From Clostridiaceae bacterium BRH_c20a (lineage in GTDB: Bacteria; Bacillota; Peptococcia; Peptococcales; BICA1-8): a stretch of DNA of 64,000 nt. Shown here in pieces: positions 44,512-52,400 of the stretch. The stretch lies in NCBI GenBank assembly GCA_000961765.1, contig LADT01000053.1:215223-279222 (forward strand). Direction: 5' to 3'. The notes beneath the pieces are model-generated. The model ran no database searches, was not told the DNA's origin, and saw nothing but the letters and a program-made list of their open reading frames with translations. Position 1 is the stretch's first letter. Every line of letters starts with the position of its first letter. The position numbers and the translations under genes were made by a program.

Positions 44512-45545
44512 ACCACCCGGTTACGCCCTCTATTTTTAGCTTCATAAAGGGCTTTATCAGCCCTTCTCATAATTTTTCCAATAGATGTATCACCTTTCTT
44601 CAAGGCAGCTAACCCTACGCTAACTGTAAAACGAATAGTCTTTTTCCCAGTTTTTATTTTTAGTTTAGCCAGATTGGCTCTAAGGCGTTCTGCAATAACT
44701 AAACCTTTTACTGCATCAGTTTCAATTAGAATAACTCCGAATTCCTCCCCGCCTAAGCGTCCAAAAATATCCGTTTCTCTTAAGGTAGCCATACTCTTAC
44801 TTACCATTCTTTTCAAAACTTCATCACCCATATGATGTCCAAAATTATCATTTACCTGTTTAAAATCATCAATGTCCAGCATTAAAAGTGTAAAAGGCTT
44901 ACCATAACGTAAAGCACGGATTAATTCCGTCTGACCTCTTTCTAAAAAAGAATAACGGTTATTAGTGCTGGTGAGGGGATCAACTGTTGCAAGTCTTATT
45001 AATTCATGTTCAAGTTGTTTACGTCTAGTGATATCCTCCGCTACCCCTACTATCCTGTAAACTTTATTTTGATTATCAAAGAAGGAGAACATACGAACCC
45101 ATATCCAACGAATAGAACCATCCGGCCTTAAAATACGATATTCTTCTTCAAAATTTTCTCCTGTTATCTGCAAACGTTCCATAACTATTTTTACTTTTGG
45201 TAAATCTTCTGGGTGAGTATATATCATAAAAGATGAAGGATTATCATATAAAAATTGGCATGGCCTTCCCCATATTTCTTCATATGCCGGACTAATATAA
45301 ATAATCTTGGTCGTAACTAAATCCATCAGCCAAAAAGCATTATTAATGTTTTCAATTAGCCGGCGAAATATTCCCTCATTACCCTCAAAGGAATTTACCT
45401 CTTTCAATAATGCAGAGTATTTGCCGGTGGCATTTTCATATACTTCCCGGTACTCTTGCCCCGTAGTTAATTCCTGTGCAGAAAAACGAACAATTCTCTT
45501 ATTTACTTTTCCATTTTCTATCAAGAGGTTATTATTATTCATTTT
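44499..45545 (-). CDS. PAS-GGDEF diguanylate cyclase
   Basis: This 348-residue soluble protein has a PAS domain (about 50-175, IFRRLIENINNAFWLM to GVAEDITRRKQLE) and a C-terminal GGDEF domain (about 185-345) with the active signature RLGGEEFGVIL and substrate-binding TLLMLDIDDFKQVND. It would make c-di-GMP in response to a PAS ligand or redox cue. The ATG at 45545 is favoured because GGTGAT is upstream; ATG codons near 45581-45593 lack one. The last codons lie in an 11-bp tandem repeat. It follows spo0E on the same strand. Confidence 0.9.
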   Translation of the reverse strand, partial: KMNNNNLLIENGKVNKRIVRFSAQELTTGQEYREVYENATGKYSALLKEVNSFEGNEGIFRRLIENINNAFWLMDLVTTKIIYISPAYEEIWGRPCQFLYDNPSSFMIYTHPEDLPKVKIVMERLQITGENFEEEYRILRPDGSIRWIWVRMFSFFDNQNKVYRIVGVAEDITRRKQLEHELIRLATVDPLTSTNNRYSFLERGQTELIRALRYGKPFTLLMLDIDDFKQVNDNFGHHMGDEVLKRMVSKSMATLRETDIFGRLGGEEFGVILIETDAVKGLVIAERLRANLAKLKIKTGKKTIRFTVSVGLAALKKGDTSIGKIMRRADKALYEAKNRGRNRVVKGC

Positions 45546-45605
45546 AATATCACCACTTATCATATTCATAGTTTCCATATAAGTTATTTCCATATAAAAT
45601 TAATC

Positions 45606-45776
45606 TTAGTTCCTTATAGAAAGATTCTTTTCTTCCATAAGGAACTTTAAAATTAATCTATCTAACTTTTCACTACATATAAGTACCTCAGGATGTAAAA
45701 CAGACCCCTCTTTATTCCACAAATCGTTTAATTTTTTTCTCTCTTTTTCAATTTTTTTCTGTAATTCGACATCCAT
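45606..45776 (-). CDS. Spo0E-like aspartyl-phosphate phosphatase
   Basis: This short gene encodes 56 residues. Its helical hairpin carries the family signature: LQKKIEKERKKLNDLWNKEG, a turn, then CSEKLDRLILKFL, which corresponds to the SxxLDxLI motif of Spo0E/Rap-independent phosphatases that dephosphorylate Spo0A~P. The length is typical. The ribosome site (GGGTGTGGG) is only moderate. A promoter with TTGACT and TATTAT lies upstream. The gene supports a spore-forming lineage, together with spo0F at the left end. Confidence 0.85.
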   Translation of the reverse strand: MDVELQKKIEKERKKLNDLWNKEGSVLHPEVLICSEKLDRLILKFLMEEKNLSIRN

Positions 45777-45839
45777 TTTCCCACACCCTTAGGTAAATAA
45801 TAACTTAACATATTGCTCGCTTTTAGTGAGCAGCACAGC

Positions 45840-45872
45840 ATTATAATATCCTAAACCTCCCCAAAAAGTCAA
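45840..45872 (-). promoter_or_regulatory. Candidate sigma-A promoter for spo0E
   Basis: On the minus strand, TTGACT (45867-45872) and TATTAT (45843-45848) are 18 bases apart, 64 bases upstream of the spo0E ATG. The region also holds an imperfect hairpin (GCTCACTAAAAGCGAGC). Confidence 0.5.
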
Positions 45873-45955
45873 TATCAACATCCTCTTTTCACTTATCGTG
45901 ATGAATGTTAAATTTATCTGCTGAGAATGGTAATATATTTGCAGAGGTGGAGGTA

Positions 45956-46303
45956 GTGATAAAAAACAATAGTTTTGGAAATACTTTGAAGTACCTAAGA
46001 AATAACAGAGTATTAAGTCAGCGTGAATTAGCAAAGCTGCTTAATGTTGCACCAAGTACCTTGGCTATGTATGAGTTGGATAAAAGGGAACCTGATTATG
46101 AAACTTTGAAAAAAATTGCCGATTTCTTTGAAGTTTCAACTGATTACCTTTTAGGCAGATCTGTTATTCCCAATCCCTTAGAAAAAACTGCTGAAGAAAC
46201 TCCCAATTATGATCTCGAAGATTTACCCGAAGAGGCTAAAAAAACCCTGGAAGATTTTATAGATTACATACATAATAAATACCGTCAAGATAAAAAAGAA
46301 TAA
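45956..46303 (+). CDS. XRE-family transcriptional regulator
   Basis: This 115-residue protein has an N-terminal helix-turn-helix (FGNTLKYLRNNRVLSQREL, AKLLNVAPSTLAMYELDKRE) and a C-terminal acidic helix (EDLPEEAKKTLEDFIDYIHN) typical of SinR/ImmR-like repressors. The GTG at 45956 is chosen, with AGAGG eight bases upstream. It is divergent from spo0E, so it could regulate that gene or itself. Confidence 0.9.
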   Translation: MIKNNSFGNTLKYLRNNRVLSQRELAKLLNVAPSTLAMYELDKREPDYETLKKIADFFEVSTDYLLGRSVIPNPLEKTAEETPNYDLEDLPEEAKKTLEDFIDYIHNKYRQDKKE

Positions 46304-46356
46304 ATCGGGGTCAGGCTTTACTTTGTTCCATTCCTTGTCCAGCCTCTCCGGAAAAT

Positions 46357-46543
46357 TAAGAAGGGAAGACCAGCGCCGGTCTTCTCTTCTTATTCTACTG
46401 CAGCAGCTATCAGCTCTGCCATTTCTTTTCCCTTCCTATAACCTTACTTCAAAGGTCCTGCAATATCCCCGACAGCATTCTTATCGGCCCCATTTACTTG
46501 CTTATAACAAAAAATAATGCCTAATATTTCTAAATAGAAAGGT
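46357..46543 (-). pseudogene. Decayed copy 1 of a leuB-type 3' end with terminator
   Basis: On the minus strand the sequence codes for the last about 35 residues of an isopropylmalate/isocitrate dehydrogenase: NAVGDIAGP, then a stop, a garbled patch and GKEMAELIAAAVE, followed by a terminator (AAGAAGGGAAGACC/GGTCTTCTCTTCTT, 46358-46391). The same segment recurs at about 50390-50557. Compare the real leuB end (GDIAGPESKIVGTKEMAELI). It is broken by an in-frame stop and truncated at its 5' side. Confidence 0.8.
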
Positions 46544-46599
46544 TTTTTTATGAAAAAATGGAATTAAGTATATAAAGCTAGAAATGCAGGTGACCACCT

Positions 46600-47145
46600 A
46601 TGTCTTCCAGTTTCGAAATACTATATTCCACCTATTTAAAAAAAGTTTACTCAGTTTGCTTATTAATTTTAAAAAATCATCATTTAGCGGAAGAAGCTGT
46701 ACAAGAAAGTTTTATAAGTGCCTATAAGAATATGGATAAATTAAAAAACCCTGCAAAATTTGGGGCCTGGATAGCCTCAATAGCAACTAACTGTGCAATA
46801 GATTTATATAAGGCTAATCAAAAGTCTATCCCTATCGAAGATAATGAAGTAATAGATTATTTTATGAACCAATGTACAGCTAGTACAAATGATCCCCAGG
46901 AACAGTTAGAAAAGCTCGAGGTCAGTAAAGAAATACATTTAGCTATTATAAAATTAACTCCCCCGGCTAACCAAATACTTATTTTAAAATATTACTGGGA
47001 GTTCAAAGATGAAGAAATAGCAGAGATGTTACAGATTCCGGCCGGAACCGTTAAATCCTCCCTTTATCGGGCCAAGCAAACCCTTTCCAGAGTATTACCA
47101 GCTATTAACAAGGATTATCTGAAATTAATAGAGGGGGCCAAATAA
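46600..47145 (+). CDS. ECF-type RNA polymerase sigma factor
   Basis: At 181 residues it has sigma region 2 (about 8-70, YLKKVYSVCLLILKNHHLAE, then LKNPAKFGAWIASIATN) and region 4 (about 115-170, LTPPANQILILKYYWEFKDE, then IPAGTVKSSLYRAK). The ATG follows AGGTGACCACCT. The stop overlaps the start of the next gene (TAATG), the usual arrangement for a sigma/anti-sigma pair. The target promoters are not known; the adjacent secreted-protein and phospholipase genes are candidates. Confidence 0.95.
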   Translation: MSSSFEILYSTYLKKVYSVCLLILKNHHLAEEAVQESFISAYKNMDKLKNPAKFGAWIASIATNCAIDLYKANQKSIPIEDNEVIDYFMNQCTASTNDPQEQLEKLEVSKEIHLAIIKLTPPANQILILKYYWEFKDEEIAEMLQIPAGTVKSSLYRAKQTLSRVLPAINKDYLKLIEGAK

Positions 47146-47867
47146 TGAATGATGATAAATTAGATAAATATATTAAGAATAGTTTAAAGTTAATGATTGA
47201 GGGGCCTGCCCATATTGACGGAGAGAAAATGTGGGAGGACTTTTCAATTCGCTTAAAACAACAACAAGAACTTGAAAAAAGAAAACATAAAAAACAAATC
47301 CAAAAAAAATACCTAACTGCAGTGGCCGCTATTTTAATTTTGACTATTACTACTGTTTCCCTTTTTTCACCAAGTAAGGCAACAGCATTTAAAGAGAATA
47401 TCTACCAATTTTTCTCTCTAAATAATAATGAGACAATAATTAAGAAAACAGTTAATCCTCAAATCAGCAATAGTGAGTTTAAAGATATAACTTTTGAAAA
47501 AGCCCAGGAATTAACGGTTTTTCAATTAAAACATCCTGGCTACCTACCCCCAGAATTAAATTCAAAGCCAGAGATTAATGTATTTATTAAAGATGCCCCC
47601 TTAACACAAGTAGAAATGATTTTTAATCAGGAAGATAAGTATCTAAGTTTTGTACAAAAAAATAATCTAGTATCTAAAAAGGGTAATATCCATATTCCTA
47701 AAGACACCGATGTAAAAAGAGAACTAATTAACAATGTTGAGATAGTGCTAATGCAAAAAGATGATTCCCTTTCTGCTTTTTGGGATGAAAATTCTATTGA
47801 TTATACAATAAACTCCAAAAACCTGGATCTTGAGGATATAATACAAATAATCAAAAATCTACAATAA
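47145..47867 (+). CDS. Membrane anti-sigma factor (DUF4367-like)
   Basis: This 240-residue protein has a cytoplasmic N-terminus (about 1-52), one TM helix (about 55-75, YLTAVAAILILTITTVSLF) and an extracellular domain (about 95-240, with FQLKHPGYLPPEL and DIIQIIKNLQ) like DUF4367/RsiW-associated domains. It has no zinc anti-sigma HxxxCxxC motif, so it binds its sigma factor in another way or by an unrecognised domain. It is translationally coupled to the ECF gene. A strong terminator follows. Confidence 0.85.
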   Translation: MNDDKLDKYIKNSLKLMIEGPAHIDGEKMWEDFSIRLKQQQELEKRKHKKQIQKKYLTAVAAILILTITTVSLFSPSKATAFKENIYQFFSLNNNETIIKKTVNPQISNSEFKDITFEKAQELTVFQLKHPGYLPPELNSKPEINVFIKDAPLTQVEMIFNQEDKYLSFVQKNNLVSKKGNIHIPKDTDVKRELINNVEIVLMQKDDSLSAFWDENSIDYTINSKNLDLEDIIQIIKNLQ

Positions 47868-47901
47868 AGAACGGCCGGATAATTTTTATCCGGCCGTTCT
47901 T
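47867..47901. terminator. Bidirectional terminator
   Basis: AAGAACGGCCGGATAA-ttt-TTATCCGGCCGTTCTT with about a 16-bp stem, between convergent genes. Confidence 0.93.
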
Positions 47902-47904
47902 GTA

Positions 47905-48294
47905 TTAAAAAGTCCAAGTATCACTATAGGATACTTTTGTCTCTCCACCTGCATTATGAATTGATTTACACCTGTAGGTACCAGAACTTTGCGGGTAAAA
48001 TTCTTCTATTTCCAATTTTATATCATATCCTGATTTATACCAGGAAGTAACCTTTTCCCAACTGCCGTTAACTTGTTTCTGCAACTCTAATTCCAGGGAC
48101 TGCTGATAATAGTCGGCTGTAGCGTGATAGGCTTGACAGTAAATTTTACCGGAATATTCACCTATGAATGTTGCATAGTACATAAAGGCATCCGAACTCT
48201 CCAGGTCATAAATCAAGCTCTCTTGGGCCATAACCACGCCCATTAACGAAAGTAACACTCCCAGCACTAAAAAAACAATAAACAATTTTTTCAT
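47905..48294 (-). CDS. Small secreted protein, unknown family
   Basis: This 129-residue protein has a clear Sec signal peptide (MKKLFIVFLVLGVLLSLMGV, then VMAQ; cleavage after about residue 23) and a beta-rich mature part with two cysteines (IYCQAYH and YRCKSIH) that could form a disulfide. The ending GTYRCKSIHNAGGETKVSYS looks like an Ig-like beta-sandwich. GGAG lies upstream of ATG. It is divergent from the phospholipase C gene and shares its regulatory region. Confidence 0.85.
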   Translation of the reverse strand: MKKLFIVFLVLGVLLSLMGVVMAQESLIYDLESSDAFMYYATFIGEYSGKIYCQAYHATADYYQQSLELELQKQVNGSWEKVTSWYKSGYDIKLEIEEFYPQSSGTYRCKSIHNAGGETKVSYSDTWTF

Positions 48295-48322
48295 CAGAAA
48301 CCACTCCTTTTAATAATTTCTC

Positions 48323-48430
48323 ACACTAGACTGAAAACAGCAGAAAATAGTTCTGACTTTTTTTGTCGAATCTTCTACTAATTTCTTGGAAATTTTATGA
48401 AACTATTTTGAGTTTAATTCTGTCTAGTGT
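48323..48430. promoter_or_regulatory. Inverted repeat between divergent secreted-protein genes
   Basis: ACACTAGAC (48323-48331) and GTCTAGTGT (48422-48430) are exact inverted copies 90 bases apart in the shared upstream region. This spacing suits two operators or a looped repressor. Confidence 0.45.
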
Positions 48431-48459
48431 ACGAAATTCAAAAGAAAGGAGGGAAAGTA

Positions 48460-48519
48460 ATGTTACGGATACGATCTCCTGATAAAAAGCTTTATTTCCT
48501 AACCCAAAATGCTAGGTAA
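48460..48519 (+). CDS. Possible 19-residue leader peptide upstream of the phospholipase gene
   Basis: ATG is preceded by AAGGAGG at a 7-base spacing, the best ribosome site in the region. The peptide is basic (MLRIRSPDKKLYFLTQNAR) with no signal sequence. It ends 82 bases before the phospholipase ATG. It may be a translated leader, or the start of a lost gene. Confidence 0.4.
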   Translation: MLRIRSPDKKLYFLTQNAR

Positions 48520-48601
48520 AGCGATGGGATTTGGTGGAAATAATGCCTACACGCTTTTAGTAAAGCATAAAAAGAAAATTTTAAGAAGGAGTTGGAGAGA
48601 A

Positions 48602-49366
48602 ATGAAAAGATTTATAATTTTGATTCTGATTAACATTTTATTAATTTCCTCTTCTGTCCCTACATTTGCTACAGAAATTATTCCACAATTTAAAGGTGGC
48701 GGTGAAAATCATTCACATCAATTTCTAGTCGAAAAAGCTGTAAACATTTTAAATAATGATGGTAAAACTAATGCATATAATGAGCTATTTGGAAATCTTA
48801 CAGATTTTAAAGCTGCTGCTGATTGGCCCGATGACTATCAACATGATAATTATACTTGGAAAGGTCATTTTTATCATGCTGTCACACATCTTAACTGGGC
48901 TAACGAATCAGACCCAACAGCCATGACAAGGTTCTTATATTACATGAATCTTGCAAAACAGTATTACGATAAAAATAATACAAATAATGAAACAGCCATA
49001 ATATACTTGGGTAGAGCAATGCACTATTTTGCTGACCTCAATGCACCACATCATGTTGCTAATTTAACTGCATTAGATTCATGGCATGATGGTTGGGAAA
49101 GTTTTGCCGATACTAATAAGAATAATTTCGTAACATCATACTCTACTAAATATAATGCTCACGGTACTAATTTCGAAGCCTATGGTGAGGAATCTGCTGA
49201 CTATGCTTATAATTATGTATCTGATGCTACAGCTACTATTCCTGGTTCGCAGGGAACACCAGATACAAATAGGTGGTATAACGCAGCTGATAAATGTTAT
49301 AAATTCTGTCAAAATAATATGGCTGCTGTTTTAGATGCTTTCTTCAGATCCGAAGGCGTATATTAA
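48602..49366 (+). CDS. Zinc-dependent phospholipase C, secreted
   Basis: This 254-residue protein has a signal peptide (MKRFIILILINILLISSSVP, TFATE), then a mature helical enzyme of the PF00882 group: HSHQFLVEKAVNIL, DFKAAADWPDDYQHDNYTWK, GHFYHAVTH, IYLGRAMHYFADLNAPHHVA and the EFCQNN-type tail (YKFCQNNMAAVLDAFF). The histidines and aspartates fit the three-zinc site. It cleaves phospholipid head groups, usually outside the cell. The ATG at 48602 has AAGGAG upstream. A truncated relative is at 50559. Confidence 0.92.
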   Translation: MKRFIILILINILLISSSVPTFATEIIPQFKGGGENHSHQFLVEKAVNILNNDGKTNAYNELFGNLTDFKAAADWPDDYQHDNYTWKGHFYHAVTHLNWANESDPTAMTRFLYYMNLAKQYYDKNNTNNETAIIYLGRAMHYFADLNAPHHVANLTALDSWHDGWESFADTNKNNFVTSYSTKYNAHGTNFEAYGEESADYAYNYVSDATATIPGSQGTPDTNRWYNAADKCYKFCQNNMAAVLDAFFRSEGVY

Positions 49367-49396
49367 AATAGGAGTGCTTTTTGCACTCCTATTTTT
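49363..49396 (+). terminator. Terminator of the phospholipase gene
   Basis: AAATAGGAGTGC-ttttt-GCACTCCTATTTTT. An extended -10 (TGGTATAAT, 49396-49404) for the next gene starts right at its end. Confidence 0.85.
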
Positions 49397-49434
49397 GGTA
49401 TAATTTAATAAAACAGGAATATATGGAGGGCCCT

Positions 49435-50292
49435 ATGAAAAAATTCATTTTTTTTATAATATTTCTTTTCTTATTTGGTTTTTTCATTAATAAAATTACC
49501 TTTTATGGATATGAAAAAGTTAAACCATATACTTCTTATTTGAATTATCAAAAAAGTATTTATAGACGAGAAGCATTTAATATTATTGATAATAAAGAAT
49601 ATATATCAAAGGAAAATGAAAATTATAGAGTTTATAACATTTCGATAAATTATCTTTATCTCTTCAAGCATAACGAGAAAATATTTGTATTATATAAAGA
49701 TTCTATATATTCAATAAATGGTAAAAACATAATAAATAAAAAATTTCTAGAAAAAAATGCGGAAGGTTTTTTCCTAGCAGATAATAATTTATATTTTGCT
49801 CATGGTGATGAGGCAGAAAAATCAATATTCGGATTAGGTGATGTCTCTTATTATAGAATAAAGAAATATATGTTTACCAAATTAGATCTTACTACTTTTG
49901 AAAAACAAGATATCGATAGAAAAGAATACGAAAGCCTATACTACAGCTACAACAATATAAAAAAAGATAAAATATATCTAGAAAAAACCGATGAGATTTA
50001 TTCGATGCTATCTTTATTTAAAGAAAAATATCCAAAAGTATTTTTTTGGCAATGTTATGTTGAAAATAACACCCTATATATTTTGAGTTTGCCTAATTGT
50101 TTTCATATGATTAATTTAACGGATAACTCAATAGAAGAATTAAAATTAAACACTAATATCTATTTTAATAGTTTTGTTATTGATAATGAATATTACTATT
50201 TTAAAGGTGATAAAGAACTCTTTTTATATGATAAATCAAGTAATAATTTAGAACAAATAAGGATAGAACAAAATTATCCTGCGGTAGAATAA
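49435..50292 (+). CDS. AT-rich membrane-anchored protein, possible beta-propeller
   Basis: This 285-residue protein has an N-terminal TM or signal anchor (FIFFIIFLFLFGFFINKI), then several repeated strands with the pattern hydrophobic-YF-N/D-K (YLYLFKHNEKIFVLYKDSIY, NNLYFAHGDE, NTLYILSLPNCF, EYYYFKGDKELFLYDKSSNN), reminiscent of a beta-propeller or DUF5050-like module. Its composition is markedly more AT-rich than that of its neighbours, suggesting transfer. GGAGGG precedes the ATG at 49435. The function is unknown. Confidence 0.75.
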   Translation: MKKFIFFIIFLFLFGFFINKITFYGYEKVKPYTSYLNYQKSIYRREAFNIIDNKEYISKENENYRVYNISINYLYLFKHNEKIFVLYKDSIYSINGKNIINKKFLEKNAEGFFLADNNLYFAHGDEAEKSIFGLGDVSYYRIKKYMFTKLDLTTFEKQDIDRKEYESLYYSYNNIKKDKIYLEKTDEIYSMLSLFKEKYPKVFFWQCYVENNTLYILSLPNCFHMINLTDNSIEELKLNTNIYFNSFVIDNEYYYFKGDKELFLYDKSSNNLEQIRIEQNYPAVE

Positions 50293-50364
50293 GAATAAAA
50301 TCTGTACTGAAAATTTGACACTTCAATAAATAACGTCAAGATAAAAAGAAAAACAAACCAAATG

Positions 50365-50557
50365 GGGGGACTATTCTTGGCTTTCAAATCAAGAACAGTC
50401 CCCCTTCTTATTTTACTGCAGCAGCTATCAGCTCTGCCATTTCTTTTGTTCCAATAACTTTACTTCCAGGTCCTGCAATATCACCGGTAGCATTCTTATT
50501 GGCCCCGTTTACTTGCTTATAACAAAAAATAATGCCTAATATTTGTAAATAGAAAGG
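50365..50557 (-). pseudogene. Copy 2 of a leuB-type 3' end with terminator
   Basis: On the minus strand a 5'-truncated but uninterrupted tail reads NATGDIAGPGSKVIGTKEMA then ELIAAAVK, followed by a hairpin (GGGGGACTATTCTTG/CAAGAACAGTCCCCC, 50365-50404). It matches copy 1 at about 46386-46543 over about 155 bases, including the non-coding AACAAAAAATAATGCCTAAT segment. Confidence 0.82.
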
Positions 50558-50558
50558 T

Positions 50559-50678
50559 GGTTACATATGGCCGGATTATTATAGATGGGATAGAGCTGCG
50601 GAAGCTACTTATGAATTCTGCCAAAACAATATGGCAGCTGCTCTTTATGCATTTTTTGTATCTGAAGGAGGAGTTTAA
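50559..50678 (+). pseudogene. C-terminal remnant of a second phospholipase C
   Basis: About 39 codons read GYIWPDYYRWDRAAEATYEF then CQNNMAAALYAFFVSEGGV and a stop, closely matching the end of the phospholipase at 48602 (RWYNAADKCYKFCQNNMAAV). There is no start and nothing upstream but the leuB-tail copy, so it is a deletion remnant. Confidence 0.85.
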
Positions 50679-51186
50679 TTACTTAATAAATTATTTTAGT
50701 GTGAATTCCTAACTTATTATTATTTGCGTTTATCTGATTATGCATTTTCAACCGAGAGCCTGATTATTAATAATTTTTTAAATTTTCATACCTGGCCAAG
50801 CAATTATAGCATCATATAATTGCGGCAAATACTTAGAAATATAAAATCTTAAAACAAGTTAGTGAAAGGATATTTCGCTACTAATGTGGAAATATTCCCA
50901 CATTAGTAGCGAAAATAACTGCAAATTAAAAAACCCTTAGATATTTATAGGACTTTTTCCCCTAAATTTGGTCCGGAATAATAAACTTATTTGAAAATCC
51001 TCCCCAACCAAAAACCTATTAGTAGATAAAATTCCTCAATCGCAATATAGTGGTGATTTAGATTTATCAAGTACTATTTTGTCGTTCTCGGCGCGGAGTA
51101 AAAAACAAAAATGGCCAAGGAAAGACTTGAATGATATAACTATCGGCTTTTCTTAAGACTATTAAAAATATCCGGAGGAAAATATC
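50679..51186. other. AT-rich intergenic region with large hairpins
   Basis: 508 bases without a gene. It contains GCAATTATA/TATAATTGC (50800-50823) and a perfect 17-bp stem TTTCGCTACTAATGTGG/CCACATTAGTAGCGAAA (50873-50914, loop 8). The rest shows no coding potential. Confidence 0.65.
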
Positions 51187-51573
51187 TTGAGTAAATTTTT
51201 AAAAGTGCTAATTTGGCTTGGTTTTTTCCTTTTAGCAAGTCTCTTATTTAAAAAGAATATACACTATACAATCCAAGGTCCTATTGGAACTGCTAATTTC
51301 TTTAACACATTAGTATCTATTATATTCGTAATACTTTCATTCAAACTATTATTATGGGCCAGAATAAATAATAAAGCGGAAATTTTGATAGCATACTTTC
51401 TTTATAGTTGGTTTCCTTTTCTTATGTTCTTTTATTTCGTACCAAAAATAGGAGTAAATTTATTACAGATAGGATTTATATCCACAGGACCTTTACAAGG
51501 TTTTGGAATGATTTCATGGACTCCTATTATTCCACTCATGTTATTATTTTTAGTTTATTGTGTGTCAAAGTAA
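51187..51573 (+). CDS. Small integral membrane protein
   Basis: This 128-residue protein has about four TM helices (FLKVLIWLGFFLLASLLF, LVSIIFVILSFKLLLW, ILIAYFLYSWFPFLMFFYFV, IIPLMLLFLVYCV). TTG start with GGAGG eight bases upstream. No family recognised. It is AT-rich and lies in the accessory patch. Confidence 0.75.
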   Translation: MSKFLKVLIWLGFFLLASLLFKKNIHYTIQGPIGTANFFNTLVSIIFVILSFKLLLWARINNKAEILIAYFLYSWFPFLMFFYFVPKIGVNLLQIGFISTGPLQGFGMISWTPIIPLMLLFLVYCVSK

Positions 51574-51598
51574 GGAAAACTCGAGGTCCCCAATAAGA

Positions 51599-52177
51599 TT
51601 AATCTTTAAAAATTTCCCATAAATTTATAGTTAAATTTGGAAAAACGTTTACCTTTATTGTTTCTTCTGCATTATAAATTTTTGGCTTTCCATAGTCATT
51701 GTCCGCTAATAGCTTATATACCATAACGGTCTTTTCTTTTGGGTCGACAATCCAATACTCTTTAACTTTATACTTACAATAAAGGTTTAGCTTTTTTATA
51801 TAATCGGTAGATACAGATGTGGGAGACACAATTTCAATAATTAAATCGGGGGCTCCCTTACATCCTCTGTCATCCAATTTATTCTTATCACATATCACGG
51901 AAATGTCAGGCTGAACTACAGTATCGATTTCCTCCAAATTCACACTTTCCTCTGCAAATCTCACATCAAAAGGCGCACTGTATACTTCGCAGTTTTTATC
52001 TTGCAGGTAGTTATACAAGTGATTGAATATGAACCCTAGAATCTTTTGATGTAATCTGGATGGAGATGGAGTCATCAGAATAGGCTCCCCGTCAATCAAC
52101 TCCCATCTCTCTTCCCCATCCCAATTTAGATAGTCTTTATAAGAGTATTTTTTGTTTTTCTCCAACGGAGTACCCAT
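51599..52177 (-). CDS. Uma2-family (DUF820) putative endonuclease
   Basis: This 192-residue protein has a PD-(D/E)XK-type core: ELIDGEPILMTPSPSRLHQK, VVQPDISVICD, then PDLIIEIVSPTSVSTDYIKK and EYWIVDPKEKTVMVYKL. The family is abundant in cyanobacteria and scattered in Firmicutes, often in mobile contexts; its role is unknown. It sits at the edge of the accessory patch, next to the leu operon terminator. Confidence 0.88.
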   Translation of the reverse strand: MGTPLEKNKKYSYKDYLNWDGEERWELIDGEPILMTPSPSRLHQKILGFIFNHLYNYLQDKNCEVYSAPFDVRFAEESVNLEEIDTVVQPDISVICDKNKLDDRGCKGAPDLIIEIVSPTSVSTDYIKKLNLYCKYKVKEYWIVDPKEKTVMVYKLLADNDYGKPKIYNAEETIKVNVFPNLTINLWEIFKD

Positions 52178-52279
52178 GCTGATTCACACCTTTCCTTATC
52201 TTATTAATTAATTCTATTATGCCATACTTTTAATTAAATTTAACCCTTTTCCTTACAGATTAACCTCTTGCAACCCAAA

Positions 52280-52400
52280 AGGGAGATTGCCACGCTCCGC
52301 TCGCGATGACTTTATAACTAAGACGTGTGTTTTTTCAGGAATATACATTACTCGCCTCTAACAACAGAAGAAGACCGGCGGTGCCGGTCTTCTTCTGTTA
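52280..52400 (-). terminator. leu operon terminator and upstream GATTGCCACGCTCCGC box
   Basis: AACAGAAGAAGACCGGC/GCCGGTCTTCTTCTGTT (52364-52400, 17-bp stem, loop 3) ends the leu transcript on the minus strand. GATTGCCACGCTCCGCTCGC at about 52286 is a motif of a kind widely scattered in bacterial genomes. Confidence 0.85.

Noticed and set aside
46323..46517. Plus-strand 64-codon frame
   Set aside because: It is the antisense of the decayed leuB-type tail and its terminator.
48460..49366. A longer phospholipase start at 48509
   Set aside because: It would add 31 residues before the signal peptide; the ATG at 48602 has a good ribosome site and a proper signal sequence.
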